Shown one piece after another: positions 1-11,162 of a stretch of DNA of 64,000 nt. This DNA is from Thoreauomyces humboldtii. Its lineage: Eukaryota; Chytridiomycota; Chytridiomycetes; Spizellomycetales; Powellomycetaceae. Under the pieces are notes generated by a model. The model searched no databases. It was not told the DNA's origin and saw only the letters and a program-made list of their open reading frames with translations. Made by a program: the position numbers and the translations under genes. Where the stretch lies: assembly GCA_027596035.1 (NCBI GenBank), contig JADGJA010000015.1, positions 1 to 64,000 of the forward strand. Direction: 5' to 3'. Every line of letters starts with the position of its first letter. The stretch's first letter is position 1.

Positions 1-366
1 AGGCCCCAGGGGACAGCGAGAGCCGTTTTCCGTGCGCTCGCTTGCTTCCGAGTAGGTTGACAGAGTACGTGATTCCTAAGCAGACGCCCTTGAACGAGCT
101 CATCTTCTCACTCCTATTTTCTCAGCAACGACGTCTTTCCGGCTCCGTGCGGCAAACTCGCGGGAAGACCCCTCAACGATATCTCGCCACCTGAGGGAAG
201 GTGGTACGCGGGGTTCACCCCCCAGGCGGCCCGAAAATGGGTCGTCGGGGAAGCCATCGCGTTGGTTCGCGGGTACACCCGCCCAGAGATCAAGCGCTGG
301 CTCGCCGGCATTGTTGCGTCCGCTGCGGTCGATGCAGTCTTCAAGGCCCTTCTCCGCCGTACCTGA
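1..366 (+). pseudogene. 3' part of an unidentified small-gene family (copy A)
   Basis: An open plus-strand frame ending at the TGA at 364-366 reads ...LNDISPPEGRWYAGF.. and ends AVDAVFKALLRRT. The motif ISPPEG(R/K).YAG.TPQAARKWV.GEA.ALVRG.TR.EIKRWLAGI recurs at 1435-1580, and the terminal AVF.AL.RRT recurs at 1960-1998, so this frame looks selected rather than random. The last stretch (LAGIVASAAVDAVFKAL) is moderately hydrophobic. The 5' part lies outside the window or is lost. Directly downstream (371-420) is a piece resembling the first exon of copy B (LSLKDFVFENLEAV). I do not recognise the family. It could be a genuine 3' exon or a relic. Confidence 0.4.
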
Positions 367-756
367 GGCTTAGCCTGAAGGACTTCGTCTTTGAGAACCT
401 TGAGGCTGTCAAGCTCGCAGGCAAGGTGTGGGACGACTGCCGCCTTCCTCCCGGTCACAGGAAGGTGGGAACCGGCTGGGTGCAAGCTTGGCACTTCGGC
501 GAATTTGGTGTGCGATGGCTCTTCACCATCCGTCGCCTTCAGCATGACCATCATTGCCGCCGTGTTTCGCACGACTGCATGCCAGGTGGCGCTGGCGACC
601 GCCGCTGCCATCGCTGACGTGTTGTGGTCGTTCCTCGTCTTTCGAGACGTGACGCGAGAGGACGTCACCGCAGCAGCGTGACTTCCAAGATTGCTGAGAG
701 TCTGAGCTACGACAGCGGCACCGTCTTCCCCTACACAATACTATCAACTTTCAAGA

Positions 757-1680
757 ATGGAGACCTCGAAGAAGAACTCCGACACCATCATCGCCGACAC
801 ACCGGCGCGCTTCGAAATCCAGGCGCTCAGAGCGGCAGCTGCTCGCCACGCCTTCCTCAGGAGGCAGAACACGCTGAGCCTCAAGGAATTTGTCTGCGAG
901 AACCTTGAGGCCGTCCGCGCCTACGACAAGGGCACCATCTTCCGGGTGTTGGCTTCCTTCCGCCAGGTCGAGAAAGTATGTTCTTCCTAAGTCTCAGACT
1001 CTAGCACGAGCTCTTTCTCATTCCTTCTCGCGACCAGGACCTGAGCCACGACGAGTTTTCGGCCCTGTGTGCCCGACCCGCGCGACCCGCGGCTGCAGCT
1101 CCGTCCTCTTCCTCCTCTTCCTCATCATCCACTGAGGAGTACGCCGGACCGTCTGTGGTGCCTCGGAGGCGAATCTCGCGCCTCGGAGGTGCCTCGGAGG
1201 TGCGCCGGACCAAGCAAGGTGCGCCTCCACCACCACCATCCCCACCACCGCCGTCCCCGAAGCGGTGGTTCTGTGCCGTGCTATCACGGACATGCTTGCC
1301 ACTGGCGCCATTACGGCCAGGCAGGCCAGGGAGACTCGCGCCCTCATCTGCAGGGACGAAAGGACCAGGCTCGTTGTAGCCTTGTACGACCACCACCTCT
1401 CCGGCGAAGATGACACGGCCATGACGGCCATCAACGAGATCTCGCCACCGGAGGGAAAGTAGTATGCGGGGTTAACCCCCCAGGCGGCCCGAAAATGGGT
1501 CATTGGGGAAGCCGTTGCGTTGGTTCGCGGGTCCACCCGCGCAGAGATCAAGCGCTGGCTTGCCGGCATTTTTGCGTCCGCTGCGGTCAACGCACTCCAG
1601 GTGCTTTGGCTCAGCTGCCAATGGTTTGGTCGAAGAGGACGAGAACTAGCAAAGGCGGCGGATACGGGGGCCTGGGGCAA
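757..1680 (+). pseudogene. Unidentified small-gene family, copy B, probably disabled
   Basis: An ATG at 757 opens a 73-codon exon (METSKKNSD...LRRQNTLSLKEFVCENLEAV...). A plausible intron follows at 976-1037, and in-frame coding resumes at 1038 (DLSHDEFSALCARP), followed by Ala/Ser and Pro runs. Around 1240-1270 the conserved reading shifts frame (AITDMLATGAITARQAR... to ISPPEGK), and a TAG interrupts it at about 1460-1462. The conserved block YAG.TPQAARKWVIGEAVALVRG continues after that stop. The in-frame stop and frame change suggest a pseudogene, although an unrecognised intron could explain one of them. The function is unknown; no catalytic motif is visible. Confidence 0.4.
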
Positions 1681-1884
1681 CGTTTAAATGAGATTCCCGC
1701 GTCATGTTAGCAGTTGTTGAGATTAAATCGTAGCCTTGAAGGCGCGCGCTTAGTGGTCAAAAGTAGCGGTCGACGTTGTGCGTGGCCGTCCCCTTGGAAG
1801 ATTAAGATTCCGCGTCGACGCGATGACAGCTCCAAACTCTTGCGGATCTCAGGTCCTTCGGGCTTTGATTCCACCAAGGGCACT

Positions 1885-1998
1885 TTCTAAGCGCCGTCTT
1901 CGCCGTCATCGTCGTGCTCATCACCGTACTCGTCATTGTAGTTGCCGTCATCGGGATCAACCACGCAGTCTTCGAGGCCCTTTTCCGCCGTACCTGAG
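1885..1998 (+). pseudogene. C-terminal transmembrane exon of the same family (copy C)
   Basis: This frame encodes a strongly hydrophobic run (AVFAVIVVLITVLVIVVAVIG) and then HAVFEALFRRT and a TGA. The end matches copy A (AVFKALLRRT plus stop), so these are two versions of the same C-terminus. Copy C has a clear single membrane-spanning helix. An in-frame TGA lies about 10 codons upstream, so it is either an exon starting near 1885 or a relic. Confidence 0.35.
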
Positions 1999-2081
1999 GC
2001 GGTTGCTGTTTGGCGATGTTGGTTGCGCTGCTGTTTTTTGCCGCACTCCTTGTTGTCTGCAAGGCTCCTACTTGCGGGTTC

Positions 2082-2190
2082 GCAAGGCTGGTGAACATAT
2101 GAGATCCGGTCCATGTCGTTTGTAGAGGCCAGAGCCCATCGACTGGCGGGCGTAGACCAGTTCACCAGCCTTCGCAAAGCTGGTGAATAC
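2082..2190. repeat. Imperfect inverted repeat with an extra direct half-copy
   Basis: The arm GCAAGGCTGGTGAAC (2082-2096) is repeated inverted as GTTCACCAGCCTTCGC (2160-2175). It is followed at once by another forward copy (GCAAAGCTGGTGAAT, 2174-2188). The spacer is about 65 bases. No coding function is visible. It lies in the decayed 0-2.7 kb region. Confidence 0.5.
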
Positions 2191-2362
2191 ACCACAGAGA
2201 GCAGTGGTGTTCGAGGCCAACACCGCTGAGGTGGAGATTTCGACCGCGAGTGGCTTGGATATATCGCCGAGCGCGTCCGCGCGAGCGATATTCTCATGCC
2301 CACGAGCGTCGAAACGAACCCCGGGCGGGGCCGACAACCACTGCTCGAATGATGTACCGAGT

Positions 2363-2714
2363 ATATTCCACACTTTCTCATTGCAAGTGTTATGAGGGAA
2401 GAGAGAAGCGACAGGACCTGCAAAAGCGCTGATGGGAAAATCGGCGTATGCCGGTTTTCCATCTGCTCTTTAGCATAGAGACTCGAGTCTGAGAAAGTCA
2501 GAAAAAAAGACAAGTCCGCAAGTCCCCTATATTGGGATATAGCCCTCTGGGGACTCTGTGTGACCTCAGCCGAGGGTATTCGGGGCCAACGGCTCCCACG
2601 CGCAATTAGAAAGTGTGGAATATTCACCGTAACCGTGCCCTCCACTTTTGTGAAAGAGGTCCCCGGAGGGTTGTAGGTGGCCGAAACTTTCCCCAAAGTG
2701 GAGGGCACGGTTAC
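2363..2714. repeat. Two inverted repeats in series (possible non-autonomous element)
   Basis: A perfect 16-bp arm, ATATTCCACACTTTCT (2363-2378), is inverted at 2608-2623. Immediately after it, a perfect 20-bp arm (2629-2648, GTAACCGTGCCCTCCACTTT) is inverted at 2695-2714 around a 46-base loop. No transposase lies between them. The second hairpin overlaps the stop region of the minus-strand gene that follows, so it could also act at the 3' end of that transcript. Arms of this perfection suggest either a recent MITE-like insertion or a selected RNA hairpin. Confidence 0.55.
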
Positions 2715-3699
2715 TCGAATTCAGCGAAAGAAATTGCTCGCTTTAAGATGTTTACGAGGTCCGCGACGTCGACCAACGGTACGCTCTCCGCGTCACTCTC
2801 AATCTCGTTTTCCCGCCGTGATTGAACCGGAATGATGCGGATGAGTTTGCGGTCACCAATCAAGGAGTCCATATTCCAGGTCTGCATCCCATCCGAGCCG
2901 GTCCGCAATGAGATCGCGAACTCCAAGATAATGGGTTCCAGCAGAATGGGATATTGCTTTTCTTTCGGCAAGTCCAAGCAGGTGGAACGCTGTCCGAGCC
3001 CAAAAGCCGCTCTGCACCACTTGCTCAAACGACGCCGGGCTGGGGACATCCTGGGTAAGGAATGCGTGCAAGGCTGCAATATCGAGAGCCAGTGATGGAT
3101 TGCACGATGTAATCTGCGGGAAGAAGAGCTCGGCTGCGTTGATGATGGTCGACACTGGCCCGTCGCGAAGGATTTGCGGCTCCGATTCCAAAAAGCAGGA
3201 TAGATTCACCGGCTCAGCGGCGGCTTGCACACAGCATGGCATGACGTGGGGCATGGAGAAGACTGTCACGAGCTTTGCTAGAAGGTCGGACTCAGACATC
3301 TTCTCCGTCACAAACAGGGAGTAGTGGTCGTGATATTGCGACCGCCCAGACTTTTTCTCCTTGGGATCCTCTGCATTGTTCCAGCACTTGAGCCTGACTG
3401 TGCCATCGTAGGCAAGGCCCAGGCCCTTTGGAAGGACGTATCCGGGGGAAGTAAACTGAACGCATCGGCCCTTCCGCAAATCGCTGCGAGTAAACAGGTG
3501 ATTGGCATCCGTCGGCAACACTAATGAGAGGGCGAATTAAGCGAACTGCCAGGTCGGAGTCGGAACGATCGTTTCGCCCAAGTCATCGATTCCGTAGTCC
3601 AGGTTACGGACCGTTGAGGGCGGATGGCCCAGATAGTCGGCCGCTTCCAGTCTGTGAAGGAGCTCAGGGACGCTGGTAAGAACTGCGGGGGGGAATGCC
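2711..3699 (-). CDS. Uncharacterised protein, exon structure uncertain
   Basis: Coding-like minus-strand frames run from an ATG at 3699 (MAFPPAVLTSVPELLHRLEAADYLG) to a stop at 2711-2713. The first frame reaches a stop at 3537. A splice from near 3611 to about 3520 would join it in phase to a 222-codon frame (LPTDANHLFTRSDLRKGRC...). Near 3030 the reading changes frame again to LPKEKQYPILLEPIILEFAIS...ILKRAISFAEFE, which needs a short intron or marks a frameshift. I recognise no domain. The protein would be about 280-320 residues, soluble, with no signal peptide. The two frame changes could mean a decaying gene. The 20-bp hairpin at 2629-2714 sits at its 3' end. Confidence 0.4.
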
Positions 3700-4367
3700 A
3701 TTCCGGTTGCTTTGAAAAGTTTTTGAGTGCAGGTGAGTCTCTGAAGGGGAACAGCAGGAGGTCTCTGCACTAAAATCAACATCGTCTCTTCTTGTCTCTT
3801 CTCATTCTGAGAAAGGAAAACAAACACGCGCGCCACCAACCAAACACGCGCGCCACTGTCTTGAGACAGAAAACCAAAAAGAAAGGCTCGGGTTAGGGTT
3901 ACTGTGCGGGAACGGGGGTCAGAAGAGGAAGAGAAATGGGAGTGGAAAAATGACAGGCGTGGGCGTAGAGCTCGTCGTTTGTACGCCCCGACCGTCCGCA
4001 TTGACAGGATGCGTCTAACTCGGTAGGGGCGAAAGAAGGCGCCCTGAGAAGGGCTTCTGCTGCCGACGAGGGCCCCGAGGGAGCACCGAGGTTGTTTACC
4101 TAGAACGCAATTTCATCCTTTTTGGAAAGACTTATGGATCCTTCCATCTTCCGAGCGGTTGCCTTGCACATGATTGAGCGTCTTGCGAAACATACTCTGG
4201 GGTGGGTGCGCCAACTAGCTCCTCGTGATGGCATGCATGTCGGCGGACTGGGAGATCTCTTCGGAGGCCCTCGCGCTGGTCTTCGCGTCTTCTTCTGTTC
4301 GAAAACTCTGTTTGTCCACACTCCTGTGTTCATCGTCCTTGCCTCTACGCCTGAAATGGAAGGTATC

Positions 4368-4393
4368 GGGCGCCCTATAAGCATCGGGCGCCC
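4368..4393 (+). promoter_or_regulatory. Paired GGGCGCCC palindromes upstream of the OPT gene
   Basis: The palindrome GGGCGCCC occurs at 4368-4375 and again at 4386-4393, each inside the longer repeat ATCGGGCGCCC, with starts 18 bp apart. They lie 30-55 bp before the TATA-like box and about 80-105 bp before the transporter start codon. Two close copies of a palindrome at this position suggest a binding site for a dimeric transcription factor. The factor is unknown. Confidence 0.4.
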
Positions 4394-4421
4394 GACGTGC
4401 GGGGATCGTCAAAGAAATACG

Positions 4422-4428
4422 TATAAAT
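4422..4428 (+). promoter_or_regulatory. TATA-like box of the OPT gene
   Basis: TATAAAT lies 44-50 bases before the ATG at 4472, a usual fungal position, just downstream of the paired palindromes. Confidence 0.4.
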
Positions 4429-4471
4429 CGGGCTTTCCTTCCTCCGGCATCCGATTGGATCCATCATCAAC

Positions 4472-7400
4472 ATGGAAGACTCAAAGGTTACCCACCGCCA
4501 TCCAACCGCCAGGCAGGATAGCTTCGCCACGGTCGATTCTCCTTCCGTCCCTGTCACCGCCGTCACATCCAACAATGGCAACCCCAACGTCCAGGAAGGC
4601 AGGCCTGCAGGAGTCATCCACGCTCCGAGCGTCCTGCCCAAAGAAGATCCTTTAAGAAAGGAAGCGGCTTATGTAGCATTTGAAAAGGCCGGCATCGAGA
4701 ATCCAGCAGCCGATGCCTACGACGAGGAGGACGACGCGATCGCGCGTGCCATCAACTCAGTCGTGCCCCAGACCGATGACCCGAATATCCCACAAGTGAC
4801 GTTCCGTTCTGTGGTCCTTGGCACACTGTTCGCAGTCGTGCTCGCGGGTCTGAATGCGATTTTTGCCTTCCGGTACGAACCTTGCTCGACAGCTCGAAGC
4901 AATGCCATATCCGCCAGCTCAACCGATGTGATCCTCTACTAGAACCTCATACTTCAGCGTCGCCGATTCGCTCGCAACTCTCCTATCTTATCCCATGGTA
5001 GGCGATTGGCTTATGCTAGTTACTTGTCAATCTATCCGCTCAAAAAATCCCAGGGTATCGCTATGGCCCGCCTCCTTCCCACGACCTCGTTCACGGCTTT
5101 CGGTCGTCAATGGTCGCTCAACCCTGGACCATTCTCCAAGAAGGAGCACGTCGTCGCATATATGATCTGCTCTGCTGCTGGCGGAGTCCCGTACGGCATC
5201 GACAATGTCGTTGCCCAGAAGATGGTCGTCAACCAGGAGGTCACCTTCGCCGCTGGTTTCTTTTTCGTCCTGGCGACGCAAATGACAGGCCTGGGATTCG
5301 CTGGCATCCTTCGTCGCTTCGTTGTCTGGCCCAGGGAGATGCTGTGGCCAGGGAATTTTGGTGGTAAGTGCCAGCGTTGCGGAACCTTCCCTCTTTCGTG
5401 CAAAGAGATCGCTGACTTGAGAATGCATAGATCTTTCGCTTTTTGCCTCGTTCTGGGATCGCGATTCCGATCTTGTTGGCGAAACCAACAAGTATAGCAT
5501 GGGTCGCTACACTTTCTTCTGGATCTTTGCAACCTGCTGGTGAGTTCGGACAAGGTGTGCGAATGCATTTGAGTTAGAGGAGGAGCTGACCTGTCAAACA
5601 ACCCAGGTGCTTGTATGAGTGGGTTCCTCTGTATCTGTTTTCCGCTCTCCAAGCCGTCAGCTTGCTATGCTGGTTTACGAAAAACAACGCCGTCAAGCAG
5701 ATCGCAAGTTCTAACTATGGGCTCGGCTATCTGACTTTCACCTTTGACTGGCAGTATGTCCTTACCTACCCAATGACGACGCCCTTCTGGGTCACCGTCG
5801 TCAGCACTCTTGGTGTTGTGTTCTGGACCTGGATTCTGGTCCCAATCGTCACGGCAACGGGCATGGCTGGATCAGAGCTGACCGTCGGGACCCTCGGAGA
5901 AAGAAACTACAACGACCCCACCATCTACGACTCCACGGGAGAGATCGCGCTGAGCTCGGACAACGTTTTCATGTCAGATTTCTCGGTGAATGACACTTTC
6001 ATCGAGTCAGCGGGACCTTTCCAAATGTCAGTTACAAGTCCGGAATAAGAAGTCCTGTGCCGGTACTTACCAATTTTCAATTGCACAGCACTACATTCTT
6101 CTACATCAACTACGTCAGCTCCTTCTTCATGCTTACATCATCTCTGTCGCACGTATACTTGTGGTACGGGCCCCAGATCAAGCGCCAGCTCAAAGCGATG
6201 CGAGCTGGTGAGGGCCGGGACGGCCATGACGTCCACAATGAACTTATGCGAGCGTACCCTGAGTAAGTTTAGACCCGCTTCACTACATATGCGAGGGAAG
6301 TTCTGACCAGAATTCTTTTGCAGAGTTCCCGAATGGGCATATGCTGCCTTCGCACTCGTATTCTTCGTCGTCATGCTAATCGTAAGTTTCCCGGAAAAAG
6401 GTGGGAAGGTCGTCAGTCACGCCCGATGTTAATGAATTCATTGCAGGTTGGTCAAACGACGGTGTTCACTCTGCCGTGGTGGACAGTCTTCTTGGCCACA
6501 GGTGTCAACTTGGTAAGTTAGTTTATTGATCCAAAAAGTTTACCGCCCACTAATCACTGTAGTTATTCAGGTGTTCCTTCTCCCACTCGCTGTCATCGTC
6601 GCCATCAGCGGGCAATCCCTTGGTCTCAACGTTATTACCGAGTTCATTGCCGGTTTGATCATGCCCGGAAAGGTTATCACAGGTAAGACCATTTATGTCA
6701 CATTGTTTCATTCTTTCGATCAATCTGACTTATCAATTGTGCAATCATCAGTCATGTGCTTCAAGTCCTACGGATACAACGTCCTGGCCCAGGCTATCGT
6801 CATGCTGGGTGACTTGAAGTTCGGGCACTACCTGCATCTCGCACCATGGGTCATGTTCGGAAGTCAGGTCTGGGGAAACTTTGTCGGTTCCCTTGTTTCG
6901 ACAGGTGCCAGTCTTTTCGCGATCGAGAACTGGGGTCCGTCGGGCAGCAACATGATCAACAAGCTTTCGGTTGAATGGAACGCCATTCAGTACTACGTGT
7001 TCTTCGACGCCGGCATTCTCTGGGGAGCGATCGGTCCCGCGAAGTTCTTCAGCGAAGCTTACCACAACCAAGTTTACTGGGCATTCTTCGCCGGCGCAGT
7101 GCTTCCGATTCTGCCGTGGCTTGCAAACAAGTACTATCCATCCCGCTGGTGGGTGTACATGAACCTTCCGCTCTTCTCGTTCGTATCCGGAGTCGGCGGT
7201 CAACAGAACTTCACGTGGACTACCTTGATCCTCGGTTTCTTCTTCCAATTCTATCTCTACCGTCACAAGGTGAACGCACCCTTCTGTTCCTGATGCTTCT
7301 GATCCTTTTGCCTGACCCGTTCACTTCTTTCAGTTTGCCTTCTGGAGCAAATACGTGTACACAATTCAAGTTGCCCTCGACGTCGGTACAGCGATCACCA

Positions 7401-7522
7401 TCATCATCACCTCATTCGTCGCTGCTTCCCATCCGGGCCCGATCTGGGCAGGCAACCCCAACGGCGAGCCTGATTACTATTGCTATGGCGCTAGCTACGA
7501 CCCTGCTCCTTCCTCTTCCTGA
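4472..7522 (+). CDS. Oligopeptide transporter, OPT family
   Basis: Predicted proton-coupled importer of small peptides (or a related OPT substrate) in the plasma membrane. Eleven exons close in phase: 4472-4872, 4943-4997, 5054-5363, 5431-5539, 5607-6026, 6089-6262, 6324-6381, 6447-6512, 6571-6682, 6752-7269 and 7334-7522, giving 803 aa. An acidic, soluble N-terminus of about 105 residues comes before the first membrane helix (VVLGTLFAVVLAGLNAIFAF). Family signatures include SLNPGPFSKKEHV, the TTFFYINYVSSFFMLTSS region, GLNVITEFIAGLIMPGK, CFKSYGYNVLAQA, DLKFGHYLHLAP and ENWGPSGSNMINKL. Length and helix pattern fit fungal OPT proteins (750-900 aa). All introns are GT-AG and 51-70 nt. The protein looks intact. 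The exact substrate (oligopeptide, glutathione or siderophore-like) cannot be told from sequence. Confidence 0.95.
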
Positions 7523-7610
7523 TTCACTCACGATACACTGTACTTTTTCATTTTGCGTTCTTCATATATAGATTTTTTGTCATTCTGCCTTCGCATCACA
7601 TCTTTAGAGA

Positions 7611-7715
7611 TATTTACATAGGGCCCGTTTACACCCGGAGCTCGAGTGTTAACGAAAGAAAAGAATAGCCTTAAAAAGTAAGAAGGTTCGGGTGCAAACG
7701 GGTGCTATGTAAATA
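7611..7715. repeat. 105-bp inverted-repeat element between OPT and the SprT-protease gene
   Basis: The left arm 7611-7637 (TATTTACATAGGGCCCGTTT...) and right arm 7689-7715 match as inverted repeats at 24 of 27 positions, around a 51-base AT-rich centre. No open frame lies inside. It sits about 90 bp after the transporter stop. It may be a tiny MITE-like insertion or a terminator-like hairpin in the transporter 3' region. Confidence 0.6.
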
Positions 7716-7838
7716 CGGCAAACGCATACGTTCGGACAACCCCAACCCTGCTTGTGTTCGGACACTCCGTATGACGCTTGCTCGAGCAACTTCCGCTCGA
7801 GGGTTTCCCTTGGGGTCGGAGGGTCAAATACTCCCCGC

Positions 7839-10800
7839 ATGCTCGTTAGTAAACTTCATGTGGGCTGGGCAAGTGCCTTCCCGGATGGAATATGGTTTGA
7901 TGACCCTTCTCTCGAGCAGTTCGAGGAGGTTCTTCGAAGGGTGCGTTGCCTCGAAGAGCAGGCAGGAAAAGAGTTTGAGCTAAAACGGCCACCCAACAGT
8001 TGAAGAAAGACATCAAACGAAGAGACCGCTCGCTGTATTCTTTCGAAGACCCATACCATTTTCTCGAACCTGGATACTTTGCCAACACCGAGGATGGGCA
8101 ATCACACCGAGACTCTCCGGAGGGCACTGATGATTCCCGGCTGGCAGGCGCTTCCATCGATGATATCTCGGACGATGTCGCCAACGATCTCTGCTCTCTT
8201 GAGTCAAAGTCTTCCGGGGAAGAGAAAGAGGGGGAAGAGGGCCTCGCGGGTGATGAAATTGCAAGCGTAGGGTCAGCGGGCCAATCGGGTCGCAACATGT
8301 CGCACGTCGATGTAAATGAAGCCATCGGATCTGAGCAGGATGTTTCCATGCTCCATGTCAATCCGAAGGCGGATCTCTCGCTAAACATGTCGCAACATGA
8401 CTCGACGCATACAAGTGAAATGGAGCTGCCACATCCGAGCACGGACAGTTCGCAGTACTTCTCATGCTCTGAGGACGAGGATGCCGCATCCATCTCGACA
8501 GAGCCGGAGCCTTCTGCGTCTCCAAACTCGATATTGGGGCCTGCAGAAGCAGCTGAGAATGCATCAAGCGGTACCTCAGATGAGGACCCACCTGCATTCG
8601 AGCCGCGGAGCTTAAGCGTTGCTACGCGAAACTCGCTGGCGGGACCTTCTACATCCCCACAATGCCAACAAGAGGCCGTTGACGAGGCTGCCTTACGAGG
8701 TGTAAGCGAAGACATCAGCATGGAAACTCTGATCCCAAGAAACGTAGTAATGAATTGGTCAGTCCCGGCAACGCCTGGCCCGAACAACCCAGGTATCGGA
8801 CGATGCTTTCTGACATCTAGTAGCTGGACTGAAATTCAATGAGCTCTCGCTCAGACACTCTCTTCGTCGCCCAACAGATGCGCCAAAGCCCTTCTGCCCA
8901 ACTCGCTGATTCCGCCTATCCAGACTCGCTTACACCCGAAGAGCCTCGAACAGCAGCAGTCCGCTTACCATCCCACACTTCATACGTCGTGCCGTTCCGC
9001 AACAACATTCCAAAAGTCACCACTCCGACTCAGCGTCGCATGTCATACGAGCTTAGAGAGGACTCTCTTGCAGGTCTTTCCCCCATCACCAACGATCATT
9101 CGAACGATGTCAACTTCGGATCTCCATCTTGGGACCGTGGCGCAGATGACCCGGCTCTGCAACAGCTGGTCGAGGGATTAGATCGCATGGATCCTTTCCG
9201 CATCAACCCGGTTGTTCAAATGCTCTCGAGTCCTGTCATCACGTCGCCTAAATCCATAACCGAAAGTACGCCTTTCTTTCCTCGTCATTTAAATTATCTA
9301 CTGAAAGACGTATCTCAGACCTTACTCCGTCCCGTCATGATTACCTTCGAACAAGGCTGGTCTTCCGTGAAGAAAACGAGAAGGATCCGTTCCTCACAAC
9401 GGCTGAAGGCCCAGGATTGAGCGCGGCAGTGGAGGAAGATGATGAACCAACTCCATCTGTCCATGATGAACATCACGCCAGACCATCGACTCCTCCACCG
9501 GCGACCTCGGCATCACCACTTCCTCTTTATGAGGCTTCTTACACCAGTGACGATGAGTTTGATCACGGTCTTCTCGTTTTGTAAGTTGACTGAAGTTGGG
9601 ACGAGGGGAGTATAAGATGTAGACGTTTCCGATCTCTTATAGCGAAGGGACACCAACAAGGACTGCATTGCTGCCAACGGACTGGGAACCACCAAATGTC
9701 ATCACGCCCATCCGTCGCGCTTTGGGTGACTTCAACACGCCATGTGAGTTGGCTAGCACACTCAACGCCGCTGCTTTACTGGCTTTTCGCGGGTCTTTGG
9801 CTCATCGCAACGACGTATTCTACGCAGCAACACCATCGACGGTAGCGTTCGCCCGCAAACGGGTCCTCCTTGCAGCTGCGTTGTATGCAGAGTTCAACGA
9901 ATCTGTATTTGGAGGCAAGCTGCCCGATGATCTAACAATTCTGTGGTCTCGCAAACTCCACACAACTGCCGGGCGGTGTTTTCAGGAACGGTGAGGAAGC
10001 AACTTCTGTATCCGCGTCTATCTTTTCGCAAAAAAATCAAACACGTTCAATCAACAGCACCGGTAATGTTTACATGGCGCGCATCGATTTGTCGACCAAG
10101 GTAGTGGACACCATAGGTATGAATGATCGGCGACCCCGACCGCTACACCGACAGCGGCAGCAGCTAACCGAAACTCTCCTCAGAAAAACTGCGAACGACA
10201 TTGATGCACGAAATGTGCCACGCAGCGCAGTGGATCGTCGACCACACCAACAAGCCAGCGCATGGCAAAGTCTTCAAATACTGGTGGGCGAAAGGGTGCT
10301 ATGTGGACTGTTCACCTCCGCCTGCTGACGAAGCAAGTTTCTAGGGGTCAAGTCGCCGAAAGGGTGTACCCGGACATCAAAACTCGAGCCTGCCATAGCT
10401 ACGAAATCGCATTCAAGTTCTGGTATGTCTGCCAACGATGCGACGCTCGGTAGGTGACACCCCCCATTGCCTCATAAACCACGCTTTTCTTTTTGACCAA
10501 ACTTCCCCTTACCTTTGGGTATTCACCTTCAGGTATGGACGTCACAGCAAATCCATTAATGTTGCGACGCATGGCTGCGGCGCCTGCCGAGGACGTCTGA
10601 CACTTGTCGGGGACGACCAGGGTTCTGGATCGGAAAAGACCAAGAAGGATGGCACCCCACGCAAAGTCAACCGATTCACAGAGTTTGTGAAAGTAAGCTG
10701 AAGACGCCAGCCTAAGCGGCACCTTGAGTCCTCTCTCAAGCCTTCGATTTTCACCCTCTTTGTAGGATAACTTTGCAAACATCAAGCAAGCGCACCCCGA

Positions 10801-10918
10801 GCTGAAACATAGGGAACTCATGATGTTCGTGGGAAAGCGGTTCCGAGAGGCTGCTGCCCGAGACGACACTCAAGTAGAAAGTGCCCGGGAAACAGCAGCG
10901 CACGCCGTCGGCTCTTGA
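7839..10918 (+). CDS. SprT-like metalloprotease of the GCNA type
   Basis: Predicted nuclear zinc protease of the GCNA/SprT branch, a family linked to clearance of DNA-protein crosslinks. Ten exons close in phase to 830 aa: 7839-7940, 8000-8792, 8855-9265, 9319-9580, 9643-9990, 10058-10116, 10184-10283, 10345-10449, 10533-10692 and 10766-10918. The first ~550 residues are acidic, Ser/Glu/Asp-rich and apparently disordered, as in GCNA proteins. The SprT domain starts with FNESVFGGKLPDDLTILWSRKL.TTAG. The metal site is HEMCH at residues 667-671 within EKLRTTLMHEMCHAAQW. It continues with HGKVFKYW, a Cys-rich pair (CQRC, CGAC) and a C-terminal HMG-box-like segment (FVKDNFANIKQAHPELKHRELMMFVGK). 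The catalytic residues are present. The start codon is the least certain part. It is convergent with the next gene. Confidence 0.88.
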
Positions 10919-11162
10919 GAAGCGACAATGTGGTTTCCATTGTGTGCTTTTTTCCATGAAGCAGGTTTCCGTCGGAACATCCCCATCTTTTAACTTGCAG
11001 TGCATCGTAGGATGGAGAGCATTCGTTAGAGATATATGTGCTTGGTTACCGTTTTTATGCGCAACTGTTCGTTGTTCTCTGATGCTTGACAATGTTCCCG
11101 GGAAGGGTTCGATGCTTTTCCAGAGACAGTGTTCCAGTGGCAGTATATATGTGATCAGCAGA

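Larger units (their letters stand above)
3700..4471. other. Intergenic region upstream of the OPT gene
   Basis: No supported gene. It contains a repeated 14-base segment AACACGCGCGCCAC near 3822-3855, two adjacent TTAGGG units near 3892-3902, and the transporter promoter described separately. Confidence 0.5.

Noticed and set aside
3892..3903. Two adjacent TTAGGG units (telomere-like)
   Set aside because: Only two units, no array and no subtelomeric gene nearby; expected by chance.
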